This document shows positions 13,201 to 23,395 of a stretch of 64,000 nucleotides of DNA, in pieces (the stretch's first letter is position 1; each line of letters starts with the position of its first letter). The DNA is taken from NCBI GenBank assembly GCA_027257055.1, contig JAPVLO010000622.1:382001-446000 (forward strand), written 5' to 3'. The position numbers and the translations under genes are program-made. Below the pieces are notes generated by a model. It made no database searches and was not told the DNA's origin. It saw only the letters and a list, made by a program, of their open reading frames with translations. This DNA comes from Cephalopachus bancanus (lineage: Eukaryota > Chordata > Mammalia > Primates > Tarsiidae).

Positions 13201-14840
13201 ATAAAGCAAAATATAAAATAAAACAAAACAAAGCAAAATATAAAATAAATAAAATATAGAAAAGAAAATAAAGTCAATAGAAAACAAAGTCAATAAAATA
13301 TAAAAAATAAGATAAAATAAATAGAAAATAAAGTCAATAAAATAAAATAAACAGAAAATAAAGTCAATAAAATATAAAATAAAATGAGCTGAAATGAAAA
13401 ATAAAATAAAATAAATGAAGCAAAATACAAAATAAGAATAAACTCAAATTAAATTTAAAACAGCGCCCTCAAAAACATTTTTTAAAGCCGCCAGAAAACG
13501 ATCGGCCTAGAAATCTCCACTCTTTTTATTATTTTTTTTTGAGCTGGGGTCTTGCTGGTTGGGTCCGCCTGGAGGGCAGGGAAGCGATCCCGGCTCCCAG
13601 CAGCCTCGACCTCCCGGGCCCAGGTGGGTCTCGAACCCCCGGTCTCCACCCATCCACTCGCCGCGGTCTCTCCGAGCACCGGGACCCCCCGGGGGCCCGA
13701 GTCCTCTCTTGGTTTGGGGGAGAAATGGGGTCTTGCTGTGTGGGCCCGGCGGGTCTGGCGCTCCCGGCGACCCTCCCGCCTCGGCCTCCCGACGGGCTCC
13801 CCGGGGGTCGCGTCTCTCCCCAGGGTCCGACGTCCGCGAGCCCCGAGGGGTCTCCGTCTACTTCCTGGTGGTCCTGGGCAGCCTCGTCTCCGGCCTCGCC
13901 GTCGGGCTCCTCTTCAAAAGGTAAAACCCCAGCCCGCGCGCCCCGGAAGACCCGGATCTTCTCGGCTTATTTCATTGCGTTGCGTTTTATTTCATTTTCT
14001 TATTATTTTCTTATTATTTCTGCTTCTTATTATTTCTTATTATTATCATTTCTTATTATTGTTGGAATATTCAGTATTATTATCGTCGCTATGATGGGAT
14101 TATTATTATGGGAGTGTTTATAATCATTATTATGATGGCTATTGTTGGATTAGTCTTTTATGGGAGTATTTAGTATTATTATTACGATTATTGGATTATT
14201 ATGATTGGAATGTTTATTCTTACGGTTATTGGATTATTATTATTGGAATATCTATTATTTTATTGCTATTATTGGATTACGATGATTATTGGAATATTTA
14301 TTAATTATTATTATTATGGGCGTGGTTATTTTTAGGACTACGATTGGATTATTATGATTATGGGAGTCGTTGTTATTGCTAGGATTGGATCACTATTATT
14401 GTTGGAGTCGCTATTATTATGACTTCTATTATCTGCTATTGTTGGAATAATTGTCATTAGGGTTGTATTATTGGATGATCATTATTATTATCAAATTATG
14501 TGCCATCATTATTATTATTGGGTTATCGGTATTATTATTGGGATATTTATCATCACTGATGCTATGATGGGATTCTTGTCATCGTTATTGGAATATTTAT
14601 TATTGCTCTTTTGGGACTATTATTTTGGGGGGAGTCGTCGTTATTAATACGCTTATCGGAGGATGATGGTTATTATTGGAGCAGTTACTATTATTACTGG
14701 TCTTGGGTGATGGTGATTCTTGTATTATTATTTTTTTATTTATTTTTATTTTTAAATTATTATTTTATTTATTATTTATTATTTTATTATTTTATTGTTT
14801 TATTGTTTTATTATTTTATTTTTATATTTTAATTTATTTA

Positions 14841-14876
<36 letters not shown>

Positions 14877-17800
14877 TGCTATGGGATTGTTTATGAGCCC
14901 GACTGTTATCTGGCCCCCGCAGGTTCCTGGCGGCGCCGCGGCTGTGCCCCCCGGTCCCGGGGGTCGCGGACAAGTGGAATGGCCCCCCCGGCGGCGACGG
15001 CCAGGTGGGCGCGGGGGCGGCGGCCGGGGGTCCGGGCTGGGGGGCGGAGACGCGGAGAGGCGCAGAGACAGGGAGAGACTGGGAGAGACGGGGAGAGACA
15101 AGAAGTGGGGTCTTGCTATGTGGGCCAGGCTGGACTGGAACGCCTGGCCTCGAGGGCTTCCCCCCCGCCTGGGCCACCCAAAGAGCTGGGGCGACAGGTG
15201 GGCGCCCTCCCGGGCCGGGTTGGCTTCTGGGTTTGGGGGGAGAGACGGGGTCTTGCTAGGTGGGCCCGGCGGGGGAAGAATTGGAAGAAACCAGCTGGGT
15301 GCCTGTATCTATTTAAATGAGATGAGAGACACCAGCTGGACACTTGGATCAATTTAAATGAGATAGAAGACACCAGCTGGGCGCTTGTATCTATTTAAAT
15401 GAGACGAGAGACACCAGCTGGGTGCTTGTGTCTATTTAAATGAGATGTTAGACACCATCTGGGTGCTCGTGTCTATTTAAATGAGATGGAAGAACCCAGC
15501 TGGGTACCTGTATCTATTTAAATGAGATGAGAGACAACATCTGGGTGCTTGGGTCTATTTAAATGAGATGACAGACGTCAGCTGGGTGCTTGTATCTATT
15601 TAAATGAGATGAGAGACACCATCTGGGTGCTTGTGTCTATTTAAATGAGATGGGAGAAACCAGCTGGGTGCCTGTATCTATTTAAATGAGATGAGAGACA
15701 CCATCTGGGTGCCGGTATCTATTTAAATGAGATGGGAGACACCAGCTGCATGCTTGTATCTATTTAAATGAGCTAAAAGACACCATTTGGGTGCTTGTGT
15801 CTATGTAAATGAGACGAGAGACACCAGCTGGGTGCTTGTGTGTTTAAATGAGATGAGAGACACCATCTGGGTGCTTGTGTCTATTTAAATGAGATGTGAG
15901 ACGTCAGCTGGGTGCTTGTGTCTATTTAAATGAGATGGGAGATACCAGCTGGGTGCCTGTATCTATTTAAATGAGGTAAGAGACACCAGCTGGACACTTG
16001 GATCTATTTAAATGAGATAGAAGACACCAGCTGGGGGCTTGTATCTATTTAAATGAGATGGGAGACACCAGCTGGGTGCCTGTATCTATTTAAATGAGAT
16101 GGGAGAAACCAGCTGCATGCTTGTATCTATTTAAATGAGCTAAAAGACACCATTTGGGTGCTTGTGTCTATGTAAATGAGACGAGAAACACCAGCTGGGT
16201 GCTTGTGTCTGTTTAAATGAGATGGGAGACACTAGCTGGGTGCCTGTATCTATTTAAATGAGGTAAGAGACACCAGCTGGACACTTGGATCTATTTAAAT
16301 GAGATAGAAGACACCAGCTGGGCGCTTGTATCTATTTAAATGAGACGAGAGACACCAGCTGGGTGCTTGTGTCTATTTAAATGAGATGTTAGACACCATC
16401 TGGGTGCTCGTGTCTATTTAAATGAGATGGAAGAACCCAGCTGGGTACCTGTATCTATTTAAATGAGATGAGAGACAACATCTGGGTGCTTGGGTCTATT
16501 TAAATGAGATGACAGACGTCAGCTGGGTGCTTGTATCTATTTAAATGAGATGAGAGACACCATCTGGGTGCTTGTGTCTATTTAAATGAGATGGGAGAAA
16601 CCAGCTGGGTGCCTGTATCTATTTAAATGAGATGAGAGACACCATCTGGGTGCCGGTATCTATTTAAATGAGATGGGAGACACCAGCTGCATGCTTGTAT
16701 CTATTTAAATGAGCTAAAAGACACCATTTGGGTGCTTGTTATTTTGTCTTTGTAAAATGAGATGGAGACCCCTAGCTGGGTGCTTGTGTCTATTTAAATG
16801 AGATGGGAGATACCAGCTGGGTGCCTGTATCTATTTAAATGAGGTAAGAGACACCAGCTGGACACTTGGATCTATTTACATGAGATAGAAAACACCAGCT
16901 GGGGGCTTGTATCTATTTAAATGAGATGGGAGACACCAGCTGGACGCTTGTATCTATTTAAATGAGCTAAAAGACCATTTGGGTGCTTGTGTCTATGTAA
17001 ATGAGATGAGAGACGTCAGCTGGGGGCTTGTATCTATTTAAATGAGATGAGAGACACCATCTGGGTGCTTGTGTCTATTTAAATGAGATGGGAGACACTA
17101 GCTGGGTGCCTGTATCTATTTAAATGAGGTAAGAGACACCAGCTGGACACTTGGATCTATTTAAATGAGATAGAAGACACCAGCTGGGGGCTTGTATCTA
17201 TTTAAGTGAGACGGGAGACACCAGCTGGGTGCCTGTATCTATTTAAATGAGATGGGAGACACCAGCTGGACGCTTGTATCTATTTAAATGAGCTAGAAGA
17301 CACCATCTGGGTGCTTGTGTCTATGTAAATGAGACGAGAGACACCAGACCCCGTCTTCATTTTGTTTTGACGAACGTTCTATATTGTGCTTTATTTTACT
17401 TTTTTAATTGCGTTCCATGTTATCTTTTATTTTATTTCATTTCAATACATTTTATATTTTATTTTAGTTCATTCTCTGATGGTTTTCTTTGATTTCATTC
17501 TATATTTTATTTTGCTTTATTTTCTTTTCTTTGATATTTCGCTCTGTGAGTTTTTACTATTTTAATTTCATTTCCATTCACCTCGTAGTTTGTCTTATTT
17601 TAATTTATTTTACGTCATTTTATTTTACTTTCATTTGTTTTATTGTGTTTTTCATTTCATGTCATGATTTTTTATCATTTTCATTTCATTTCCATTTATT
17701 TCATCCTGTCTTTTATTTTCATTTATTATGTGTGTTATTTTATTCTATTCTTTTTTATTTCATCCCATTTTACGATTTTTTTATGATCTCAGTTTCATTT

Positions 17801-18091
17801 CCATTTATTGCATCATGTTTTTAATTTTATTCTGTGATTTTATTTTACTTTAATTTCCTTTGTTTTTTATGTCGTTTTGCTTCATGATTTTTTTCTTATT
17901 TCCTTTCATGCCCATTTATTTCATAATTTATCTTCTCTTCTCTCCTACGTCATTTTAGTTTTTATTCCATTTTCTTCCCTTTGACGATTCTCCCCCCCCC
18001 CCCCCCCCCGCAGATCCGCTGGGAGGCGGCCGGCCCCGGGCCTGGAACCCGCGACCCCGAGGACGTCCTGACGGTGCAAGAGGCCGCCTGA
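1132..18091 (+). CDS. CSF2RA, GM-CSF receptor alpha chain (5' end outside window)
   Basis: Spliced gene of ten visible coding exons: 1132-1274, 3267-3390, 3479-3608, 5089-5264, 6937-7070, 7654-7683, 9606-9741, 13824-13920, 14923-15004 and 18014-18091. Intron phases run 1,0,1,2,1,0,0,1,2,0 and all exons join in frame. The product is a type I membrane receptor that binds GM-CSF and pairs with the common beta chain (CSF2RB). Seen: an N-terminal domain with [10 protein letters not shown]; the four-cysteine receptor module (NFSC, MNCSW, ECPRY, LGCHL); a membrane-proximal fibronectin domain ending in WGAWS where the family has WSxWS; a transmembrane segment ending LLFKR; a Box1-like RLCPPVP; and the tail [11 protein letters not shown]. 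Residue order and length match human CSF2RA. The signal-peptide exon is missing because the window starts too late. The WSxWS serine is replaced by glycine. Introns are almost pure repeat. Confidence 0.94.
1495..3180. repeat. Higher-order minisatellite, ~171-186 bp unit
   Basis: Eight copies starting with cctagatggaaagaagg (near 1811, 1982, 2160, 2334, 2513, 2699, 2881 and 3063), each ending in GAATGAGT tetranucleotide runs of varying length. It fills the intron between the two N-terminal-domain exons of CSF2RA. Confidence 0.9.
3267..3390 (+). CDS. CSF2RA coding exon, N-terminal domain part 2
   Basis: Begins after ccgtgcag and ends cca g|gtggga, entering in phase 0 and leaving in phase 1. 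Encodes [18 protein letters not shown] and ends in VNPG, the expected link into the D2 domain. Length is 124 nt, which is useful for comparison with the 125-nt equivalent in the middle gene. Confidence 0.93.
3479..3608 (+). CDS. CSF2RA coding exon, D2 first cysteine pair
   Basis: Acceptor cagtccag, donor aa|gtaagt; 130 nt, phase 1 to 2. Encodes [20 protein letters not shown] and [11 protein letters not shown], the first disulfide pair and the conserved tryptophan of the receptor module, with an N-F-S glycosylation site. Confidence 0.96.
3690..4290. repeat. SINE-head minisatellite, ~40 bp unit
   Basis: About 14 units of ttttgagttggggtctcc followed by ctgggtgggact and T-rich spacer. The core resembles the antisense 5' part of an Alu monomer (ggggtctcgctatgtgggcc), so a SINE fragment appears to have been amplified in tandem. 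Confidence 0.85.
4330..5080. repeat. TCTCTG polypyrimidine array
   Basis: Tandem TCTCTGTC/TCTCC hexa- to octanucleotides, purely pyrimidine plus G. It ends at the splice acceptor of the 5089 exon. Mirror-type polypurine/polypyrimidine DNA of this kind can form triplex (H-DNA). Confidence 0.95.
5089..5264 (+). CDS. CSF2RA coding exon, D2 second half
   Basis: Acceptor tgtcccccgcag, donor ctgg|gtgggc; 176 nt, phase 2 to 1. Encodes [20 protein letters not shown] and [20 protein letters not shown], giving the second cysteine pair. The roughly 750-bp TCTCTG array ends right at this acceptor and supplies its polypyrimidine tract. Confidence 0.95.
5470..6790. repeat. T-rich ATTTT array
   Basis: About 1.3 kb of ttttatttt words. 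A loose unit of about 65 bp recurs with the phrase atttaatgactttttattct. No coding signal. Confidence 0.9.
6937..7070 (+). CDS. CSF2RA coding exon, D3 first half
   Basis: Acceptor tcgcggcag, donor ggcag|gttcga; 134 nt, phase 1 to 0. Encodes [20 protein letters not shown], then RWAPPRT and [11 protein letters not shown], with two N-x-S sequons. It has exactly the length of the middle gene's equivalent exon. Confidence 0.94.
7265..7510 (-). mobile_element. Antisense Alu-type monomers (two)
   Basis: Two adjacent antisense 7SL-derived fragments, recognisable by ggcttcgaacccccggcctc, cacgcccggctaatttttt and ggtctcgaactcgcggcctc. Both are strongly GC-shifted relative to an Alu-J consensus. Confidence 0.8.
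7654..7683 (+). CDS. CSF2RA 30-nt micro-exon
   Basis: Flanked by ttttttcttccag and gtgagt, phase 0 to 0. Encodes [10 protein letters not shown], which aligns with the short linker (human TQPGTENLL) between the two halves of D3. Too short for ORF calling. It is supported by splice sites, phase, protein similarity and a 24-nt partner in the middle gene (40764-40787). Confidence 0.85.
7800..9330 (-). repeat. SINE-plus-microsatellite tandem array, ~165-180 bp unit
   Basis: Nine head-to-tail units (starts near 7887, 8051, 8220, 8387, 8560, 8722, 8895, 9076 and 9247). Each is an antisense Alu left-arm piece (ggggtctggct to gaatgaccctgcccagcctc) joined to TTA then TTG then TTA triplets. The shared junctions show that the composite was amplified as one unit rather than by nine insertions. 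Confidence 0.92.
9606..9741 (+). CDS. CSF2RA coding exon, D3 second half with WSxWS-like motif
   Basis: Acceptor tttctcgcgag, donor ttcg|gtgagc; 136 nt, phase 0 to 1. Encodes [31 protein letters not shown] and [10 protein letters not shown]. The family motif WSxWS reads WGAWS. Confidence 0.94.
9911..12700 (+). repeat. CAGCTGTCAATCA satellite (TALE-motif array), forward arm
   Basis: About 2.8 kb of tandem units of roughly 30-65 bp. The invariant core is CAGCTGTCAATCATGCA, alternating with spacers such as aggacccggggctgcagcgaggg or a variant containing gattgcacccatgtaacc. By eye about 60-80 copies. The reverse complement of the core contains TGATTGACAG, the PBX-PREP/MEIS decamer, overlapping an E-box CAGCTG. 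It lies in the CSF2RA intron before the transmembrane exon. Confidence 0.95.
12776..12892 (+). mobile_element. Alu-type monomer, sense orientation
   Basis: ggccgggcgtggcggctcc, then gggaggccgaggcgggagg and gagttcgagacccgcctggg, ending in an A-rich tail. A 7SL-derived left monomer without a right arm. Confidence 0.85.
12893..13465. repeat. AAAAT pentanucleotide-type A-rich array
   Basis: aaataaaataaaat words, with a loose higher-order phrase (atgaactaaaataaagcaaaat) repeated about every 115 bp. It grows out of the tail of the preceding SINE. Confidence 0.85.
13525..13820 (-). mobile_element. Antisense Alu fragments
   Basis: Two antisense pieces (gagctggggtcttgctgg to ggtctcgaacccccggtctc; then aatggggtcttgctgtgtgg to ctcggcctcccgacg) immediately upstream of the CSF2RA transmembrane exon. 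Confidence 0.75.
13824..13920 (+). CDS. CSF2RA transmembrane exon
   Basis: Acceptor tctccccag, donor aaaag|gtaaaa; 97 nt, phase 1 to 2. Encodes a short juxtamembrane stretch, then [19 protein letters not shown] and the stop-transfer FKR. Length and the FKR end match the human exon. Confidence 0.96.
13960..14880. repeat. Degenerate TTA-rich region
   Basis: TTATTA triplets interspersed with gggagtatttatt and ggattattatg phrases, loosely periodic. No coding signal. Separates the transmembrane and Box1 exons of CSF2RA. Confidence 0.8.
14923..15004 (+). CDS. CSF2RA Box1 exon
   Basis: Acceptor cccccgcag, donor ccag|gtgggc; 82 nt, phase 2 to 0. Encodes [27 protein letters not shown] is the proline-rich Box1-type motif (RLFPPVP in human) linked to JAK2 signalling by the receptor complex. 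Confidence 0.93.
15050..15290 (-). mobile_element. GAGACA run and antisense Alu fragments
   Basis: A short gagagacggggagagac run is followed by antisense Alu left-arm pieces (tggggtcttgctatgtggg, then gacggggtcttgctaggtgg). Confidence 0.7.
15287..17350 (+). repeat. 41-bp satellite, array A
   Basis: About 50 tandem units of about 41 bp reading gcttgtatctatttaaatg then agatgagagacaccagctggg. A block near 15320-15790 recurs at 16261-16731 with a constant offset of 941 bp (about 23 units), so this is a higher-order repeat. The same satellite occurs inverted at 28536-30840 and 39722-39935. Confidence 0.95.
17351..18000. repeat. T-rich non-repeat-unit sequence
   Basis: ATTTT/ATTTC-rich DNA ending in a C run at the last CSF2RA acceptor. 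No clear unit and no gene. Confidence 0.7.
18014..18091 (+). CDS. CSF2RA terminal coding exon
   Basis: Acceptor is a run of about 19 C ending gcag. 78 nt, phase 0, encoding [20 protein letters not shown] then VQEAA and TGA at 18089-18091. The human tail ends with a similar EEVLTVKEIT. Confidence 0.95.
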   Translation: MRWEAAGPGPGTRDPEDVLTVQEAA

Positions 18092-18170
18092 GCCCGCGGC
18101 GCCGCCTCCGCCCGCCCCCCGGGCTGCCCGCCCCCCGGGAGACAATAAATCGCGACCCCGGGAGGAAAGC
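18092..18170 (+). terminator. CSF2RA 3' UTR with poly(A) signal
   Basis: A compact GC-rich 3' UTR follows the stop. AATAAA lies at 18144-18149, only about 53 bp after the stop codon, with GT-rich sequence (ctccgtggcttc, then tttgttggcg) about 25-50 bp further on as a likely downstream element. Confidence 0.8.
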
Positions 18171-18234
18171 TTCTCCGTGGCTTCATTTCTTCTTTGTTGG
18201 CGTTTTAGTTTATTTTGGACCGCGGGGTCCGGCT

Positions 18235-19615
18235 TTGTGATCATTATCGTCATTATTATGGTCATTCTCATCATCATTAATATGATCATCATTATTATTA
18301 TCATTATTATCATTATCATTATCATTAGTATTATTATCATTATCATCATTATTATTATCATCATTATTATCATTATCATTATTATCATCATTATTATTAT
18401 TATTATCATCATTATCATCATTATCATTATCATTATTATTATCATTATCATCATCATTATTATTATCATTATCATTATCATCATCATTATTATTATCATC
18501 ATTATTATCATTATCATTATTATCATCATTATTATTATTATTATCATTATCATTATTATTATCATTATCATCATCGTTATTATTATTAATATCATTATCA
18601 TCATTATTATTATCATTATCATTATCATCATCGTTATTATTATCATTATCATTATTATTATCATTATCATCATCATTATTATCATTATCATTATTATGAT
18701 TATCATTATTAATATCATTATCATCATTATTATTATCAATATCATTATCATCATTAATATTATCATTCTCATCATCATTATTACGATCATTATTATCATT
18801 ATCATTATTATTATTATCATTATCATTATCATCGTTATTATTAATATCATTATCTTCATTATTATTATCATCATTATTATCATCATCATTATTATCATCA
18901 TTATTATGATCATTATTATTATTATATATTATCATTATCATTATCATCGTTATTGTTATTATTAATATCATTATTATGATATTATCATTATCATCATCAT
19001 TAATATTATCATCATTATTATTATCATTATTATTATCATTATTAATATCATTATCATCATCATTATCATCATCATTATCATTATCATCATTATTATTATC
19101 ATCATTATTATTAACATCATTATTATCATTATCATTATTATTATCATTATCGTCATCATTATTATCATCATTATTATGATCATTATTATTATTATCATCA
19201 TTATTATTATCATTATCATCGTTATTATTATTATTAATATCATTATCATCATCATTATTATTATTATCATCATTATTATTATCATTATCATTATTAATAT
19301 CATTATCATCATCATTATCATTATTATTATTATCATTATTATCATTGTCATCATTATTATTATTAATATCATTACCATCATTATTATTATTATCATTATC
19401 ATTATCATCATTATTATCATTATCATTATTATTATTATCATCATTATCATTATCATTATCATCATTATTATTATCATCATTATTATCGTTATCATCATTA
19501 TTATTATCATTATCATCATCATTATTATTATTATTATCATCATTATCATCATTATTATTATTATCATTATTATTATTATCATCATTATCATCATTATTAT
19601 TATATCATGATTATT
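18235..19615. repeat. ATC/ATT trinucleotide microsatellite
   Basis: About 1.4 kb of mixed ATT and ATC triplets with few interruptions. All six frames give single-residue or alternating open frames (poly-Ile, Asn/Asp, Ser/Leu), which are not genes. It starts about 140 bp after the CSF2RA stop. Confidence 0.95.
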
Positions 19616-19629
19616 ATGATGATCATGAT

Positions 19630-20140
19630 TATTATTGTTTTATTTGTAGAAATGGGGTCTGGCCACCTGGGCCCAGCGGGCCGCGAACTCCCGGCCGCCC
19701 GCAATCCCCCCCCCAGCCCCTCGGCCTCCCACAGTGCTGGAAGGGCAGGCGCCATCTTGCCTGGCTATTTATTCTGATTCTTATTGCCATGATGATGGGG
19801 AGAGTCGGGGTCTTGCTAGGCGGGCCCGGCGGGTCTCGAACCCCCGGCCGCCCTGGGCCGAAGGGCGGAGACCAGCTCAGGCCTGCAGTCCCGGCCCGTT
19901 GGGAGGCGGGAGGATCCCTGGAGGCCGGGAGTTCGCGACCTGCCGGGCCCACCTAGCAAGACCCCGCCTCCAGAATAATAGTGATCATCGTAATAATCAA
20001 TCATCGTCGTCCCAAGTGCACGCCGGGCCCGCGCAGTGAGACCCCGACCCCAGAAACAAGGTTCAGGCCCCGAAACACCGGCCTGGGACCCCGGGGTCTC
20101 GGGGGGCCGGGGGTGAAGAAACGAGGTCTCGCGTCGGCTC
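19630..20140. mobile_element. Alu-type fragments in both orientations
   Basis: An antisense piece (aatggggtctggccacctgg), a second antisense piece (gtcggggtcttgctaggcgg) and a sense piece (ttgggaggcgggaggatccc to gcaagaccccgcctcc). Confidence 0.75.
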
Positions 20141-20144
20141 TTGG

Positions 20145-20719
20145 CTCTGGGCCCGGGAGACAGAGACGCAGAGACCGCGAGAGACGCACTGAGAGACACG
20201 GGAAAGCAGAGACCCTGAGAGATGGGGCCAGAGAGACAGAGACACAGAGACACACTGAGAGATACAGAAAAACAGAGACACTGAGAGATGGAGCCAGAGA
20301 GACAGAGACAGAGACACAGAGACACACTGAGAGATAAGAAAAACAGAGACACTGAGAGATGGAGACAGAGAGACAGAGACAGTCAGAGACACACTGAGAG
20401 ATTCAGGAAAACGGAGACACAGAGAGATGGAGATGAGAGAGACAGAGACAGAGACACGGCAAGAGACAGAGAGACAGAGAGACCCAGAGAGATGCAGAGA
20501 CAGAGACAGACAGAGATAGAGATAAGAGAGAGAGAGACAGAGAGTCAGAGACATACTGAGAGATTCAGGAAAATGGAGACACACAGAGACAGAGATGACA
20601 GAGACAGACAGAGACAGAGAGAGACAGAGGGAGACAGAGGGAGACAGAGAGAGACATAGAAACAGAGAGAGACAGAGACACAGGGAGACAAAGAGAGACA
20701 GAGACAGAGAGACAGAGTC

Positions 20720-20750
<31 letters not shown>

Positions 20751-22785
20751 CACAGGGAGACAAAGACAGAGACAGAGAGACAGAGAGAGAGACAGAGACA
20801 GAGAGACACAGGGAGACAGAGACAGAAAGAGACAGAGACAGAGACAGAGAGACAGAAACAGACAGAGACAGAGAGACAGAGACAGAGAGACACAGGGAGA
20901 CAGAGAAAGACAGACAAGAGACAGAAAGAGACAGAGACAGAGACAGAGAGAGACAGAGACAGAGAGACAGACAGACACAGGGAGACAGAGACAGAAAGAG
21001 ACAGAGACAGAGAGACAGAAACAGACAGAGACAGAGAGAGACAGAGACAGAGACAGAGACAGAGAGACACAGGGAGACAGAGATGGAGAGAGACAGAGAG
21101 AGACAGAGAGACAAAGAGAGAGACAGAGAGACAGAAACAGAGACAGAGAGACAGAGACAGAGAGAGGCAGAGACAGAGAGACACAGGGAGACAGAGAAAG
21201 ACAGACAGAGACAGAAAGAGACAGAGACAGAGAGAGGCACAGAGATAGAGACAGAGAGACACAGAGAGACATCAAGAGACACAGAGAGTCAGAAAGAGAC
21301 AGAGACAGACAGAGACAGAGACAGAGAGAGACACAGAGATAGACAGAGACAGAGAGAGACAGAGACAGAGAGACAGAGAGCGACGGGCGGGCTGTCCGGG
21401 CAAGAGAAAGAGGAAGCTGGCGGCCTCGGCCACTTCCTGCGGCCCCGAGGAGGCCGGCCGCTTTCTTCCTGCTCCTACGCCCGCGGCCCTCGTGAGAGCT
21501 GGGGTCTTGCTGTGCGGGCCCGGCGGACCTCGATATGTGAAGAGACAGACAGAGACGTAGAGAGATTCCGAGAGACAGAGACAGACAGCAATAGAGACAG
21601 AGACAGGGAGACAGGGAGAGACAAAGAGAGAGACAGAGAAAGAAACAGAGACACAGAGAGACAGAGAGAGAGACAGAGAGACACAAAGAGACAGAGAGAC
21701 ATAGGGAGAGACAGAGACACACAGAGAGACGCAGAGAAACAGAGCTAGAAAGAGACACAGAGATAGAAAGAGACAGAGAGATGCAGAGAGACATCAAGAG
21801 ACACAGAGAGAGACAGAGAGAGACAGAGACAGAGACACAGAGAGTCAGAAAGAAAGAGACAGAGACAGAGAGAGACAGAGATACAGGAAGGCAGAGAGAT
21901 TCAGAGAGACAGAGACAGACAGAGAGACAGAGACAGAGATACAGAGAGACAGAGAGATACAGAGAGACAGAGAGAGATAGAAAGAGACAGAGACAAAGAA
22001 AGAGAGACAGAAAGACAGAGAGAGACAGAAAGACACAGGAGACAGAGACATTCAGAGACACAGACACAGAAAGAGATAGAAAGAGACAGAGACAGGGAGA
22101 TACAGAGAGAGACAGAGAGACACCGAAACAGAGAGACACACAGAGAGACAGAGACAGAGAGACACAGAGAGAGACTGACAGAGACACAGAGAGACATTGA
22201 CAGAGACAGAGACACAGAGAGACAGAGACAGGAAGAGACAGAGAGACACACAGAGTTAGAGACATGAAGAGAGACAGAGACACAGAGAGACAGAGACAGA
22301 AAGAGACACAGAGACTCAGAGAGATAGAGACGGGGAGAGAAACAGAAACAGAGAGACAGAGACAGAGAGAGATAGGGAGACATGAAGAGAGACAGAGACA
22401 CAGAGAGACAGAGACAGAGAGAGACAGAGACACAGAGAGGCAGAGAGACTCAGAGACTCAGAGAGATAGAGGCAGGAGAGACACAGAGAGACAGAGACAG
22501 AGAGAGAGAGAGACAGAGAGACTCAGAGACTCAGAGAGATAGAGGCAGGAGAGACACAGAGACAGAGACACAGAGACAGAGAGACAGAGAGCAGAGAGAC
22601 TCAGAGACTCAGAGAGATAGAGGCAGGAGAGACACAGAGAGACAGAGACAGAGAGAGAGAGAGACAGAGAGACTCAGAGACTCAGAGAGATAGAGGCGGG
22701 AGAGACACAGAGAGACAGAGACAGAGAGAGACAGAGAGACTCAGAGACTCAGAGAGACGCCGTGAGAGACAGAGACGCGGGCGAC
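20145..22785. repeat. GAGACA polypurine array
   Basis: About 2.6 kb of agagacagagacagag with loosely periodic variants. Interrupted at 21385-21535 by a unique GC-rich stretch and an antisense Alu head. It is the reverse complement of the TCTCTG arrays at 4330 and 51075. Confidence 0.95.
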
Positions 22786-22789
22786 CGGA

Positions 22790-23395
22790 CGGAGGCCCTG
22801 AGTCACCGCCGGCCTCATCGGCCTCGACTCGTGGCCTCGACTCGCGACCGCGGCTGGAAGCCGCCGACGGTTTCCGGGACGCCCCGGCGCCCCCCCGGCC
22901 TCCCTTCCGGCCCGGCCCGCCCGGCGGCCGCCGCCACGCCCGGGGCCAGACGCCGCCCGGACGCCGCCCGGGCCACTCCAGGACCCCCGAGCCGTGAGTC
23001 GCCCCCGGGAGCCCCCGAGCAGCGCGACTTCGAGACCCGCCGGGGCAGCGTAGCCAGACCCCGTCTCTCCTGCAGCTTGAAAGCTGGGCCAGGCACGGCG
23101 GCGGCTGGGTCGTCGCCCCTGGGGGGGCCGAGGCGGGAGGGTCGCCGGAGGCCGGGGGTTCGAGCCCAGCCGGGGCAGCGGAGCCAGACCCCACTCCACA
23201 AATGAATAATAATAATAATAAAATAATAACAATAACACTATGGAAATGAACCGGGCGCGATGGAAGCCGGGAAGTCGGACCCCGCCGGGGCCACGTCGCA
23301 AGACCCCAGCTCTGCAGAAACAGGCCGGGCTGAGGCGTCCGGCGGGCTTCCTGCCGTTTTGTCCCCGGGGAGCCCGTTTCTCTCTTTACAAAAAT
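22790..23395. mobile_element. GC-rich unique segment with Alu-type monomers
   Basis: A CpG-rich stretch (22790-23030) is followed by sense Alu pieces with gagacccgccggggc, gtttcgagcc-like and gccagaccccactcc words. cc|gtgagtcg near 22993 resembles a splice donor and could end a leader exon of the downstream receptor gene, but nothing else supports this. Confidence 0.5.

Noticed and set aside
15287..17350. CRISPR-like regular repeats
   Set aside because: Units are contiguous, spacers are part of the repeat, and the DNA is vertebrate.
18177..19610. Long open frames of poly-Ile, Ser/Leu and Asn/Asp in the ATC/ATT tract
   Set aside because: Pure translation of a trinucleotide microsatellite; all frames are open and none has gene context.
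20063..22433. Long Ser/Leu/Cys/Val and Arg/Glu/Asp/Thr open frames in GAGACA/TCTCTG arrays
   Set aside because: The repeat unit has no stop in several frames; not protein-coding.
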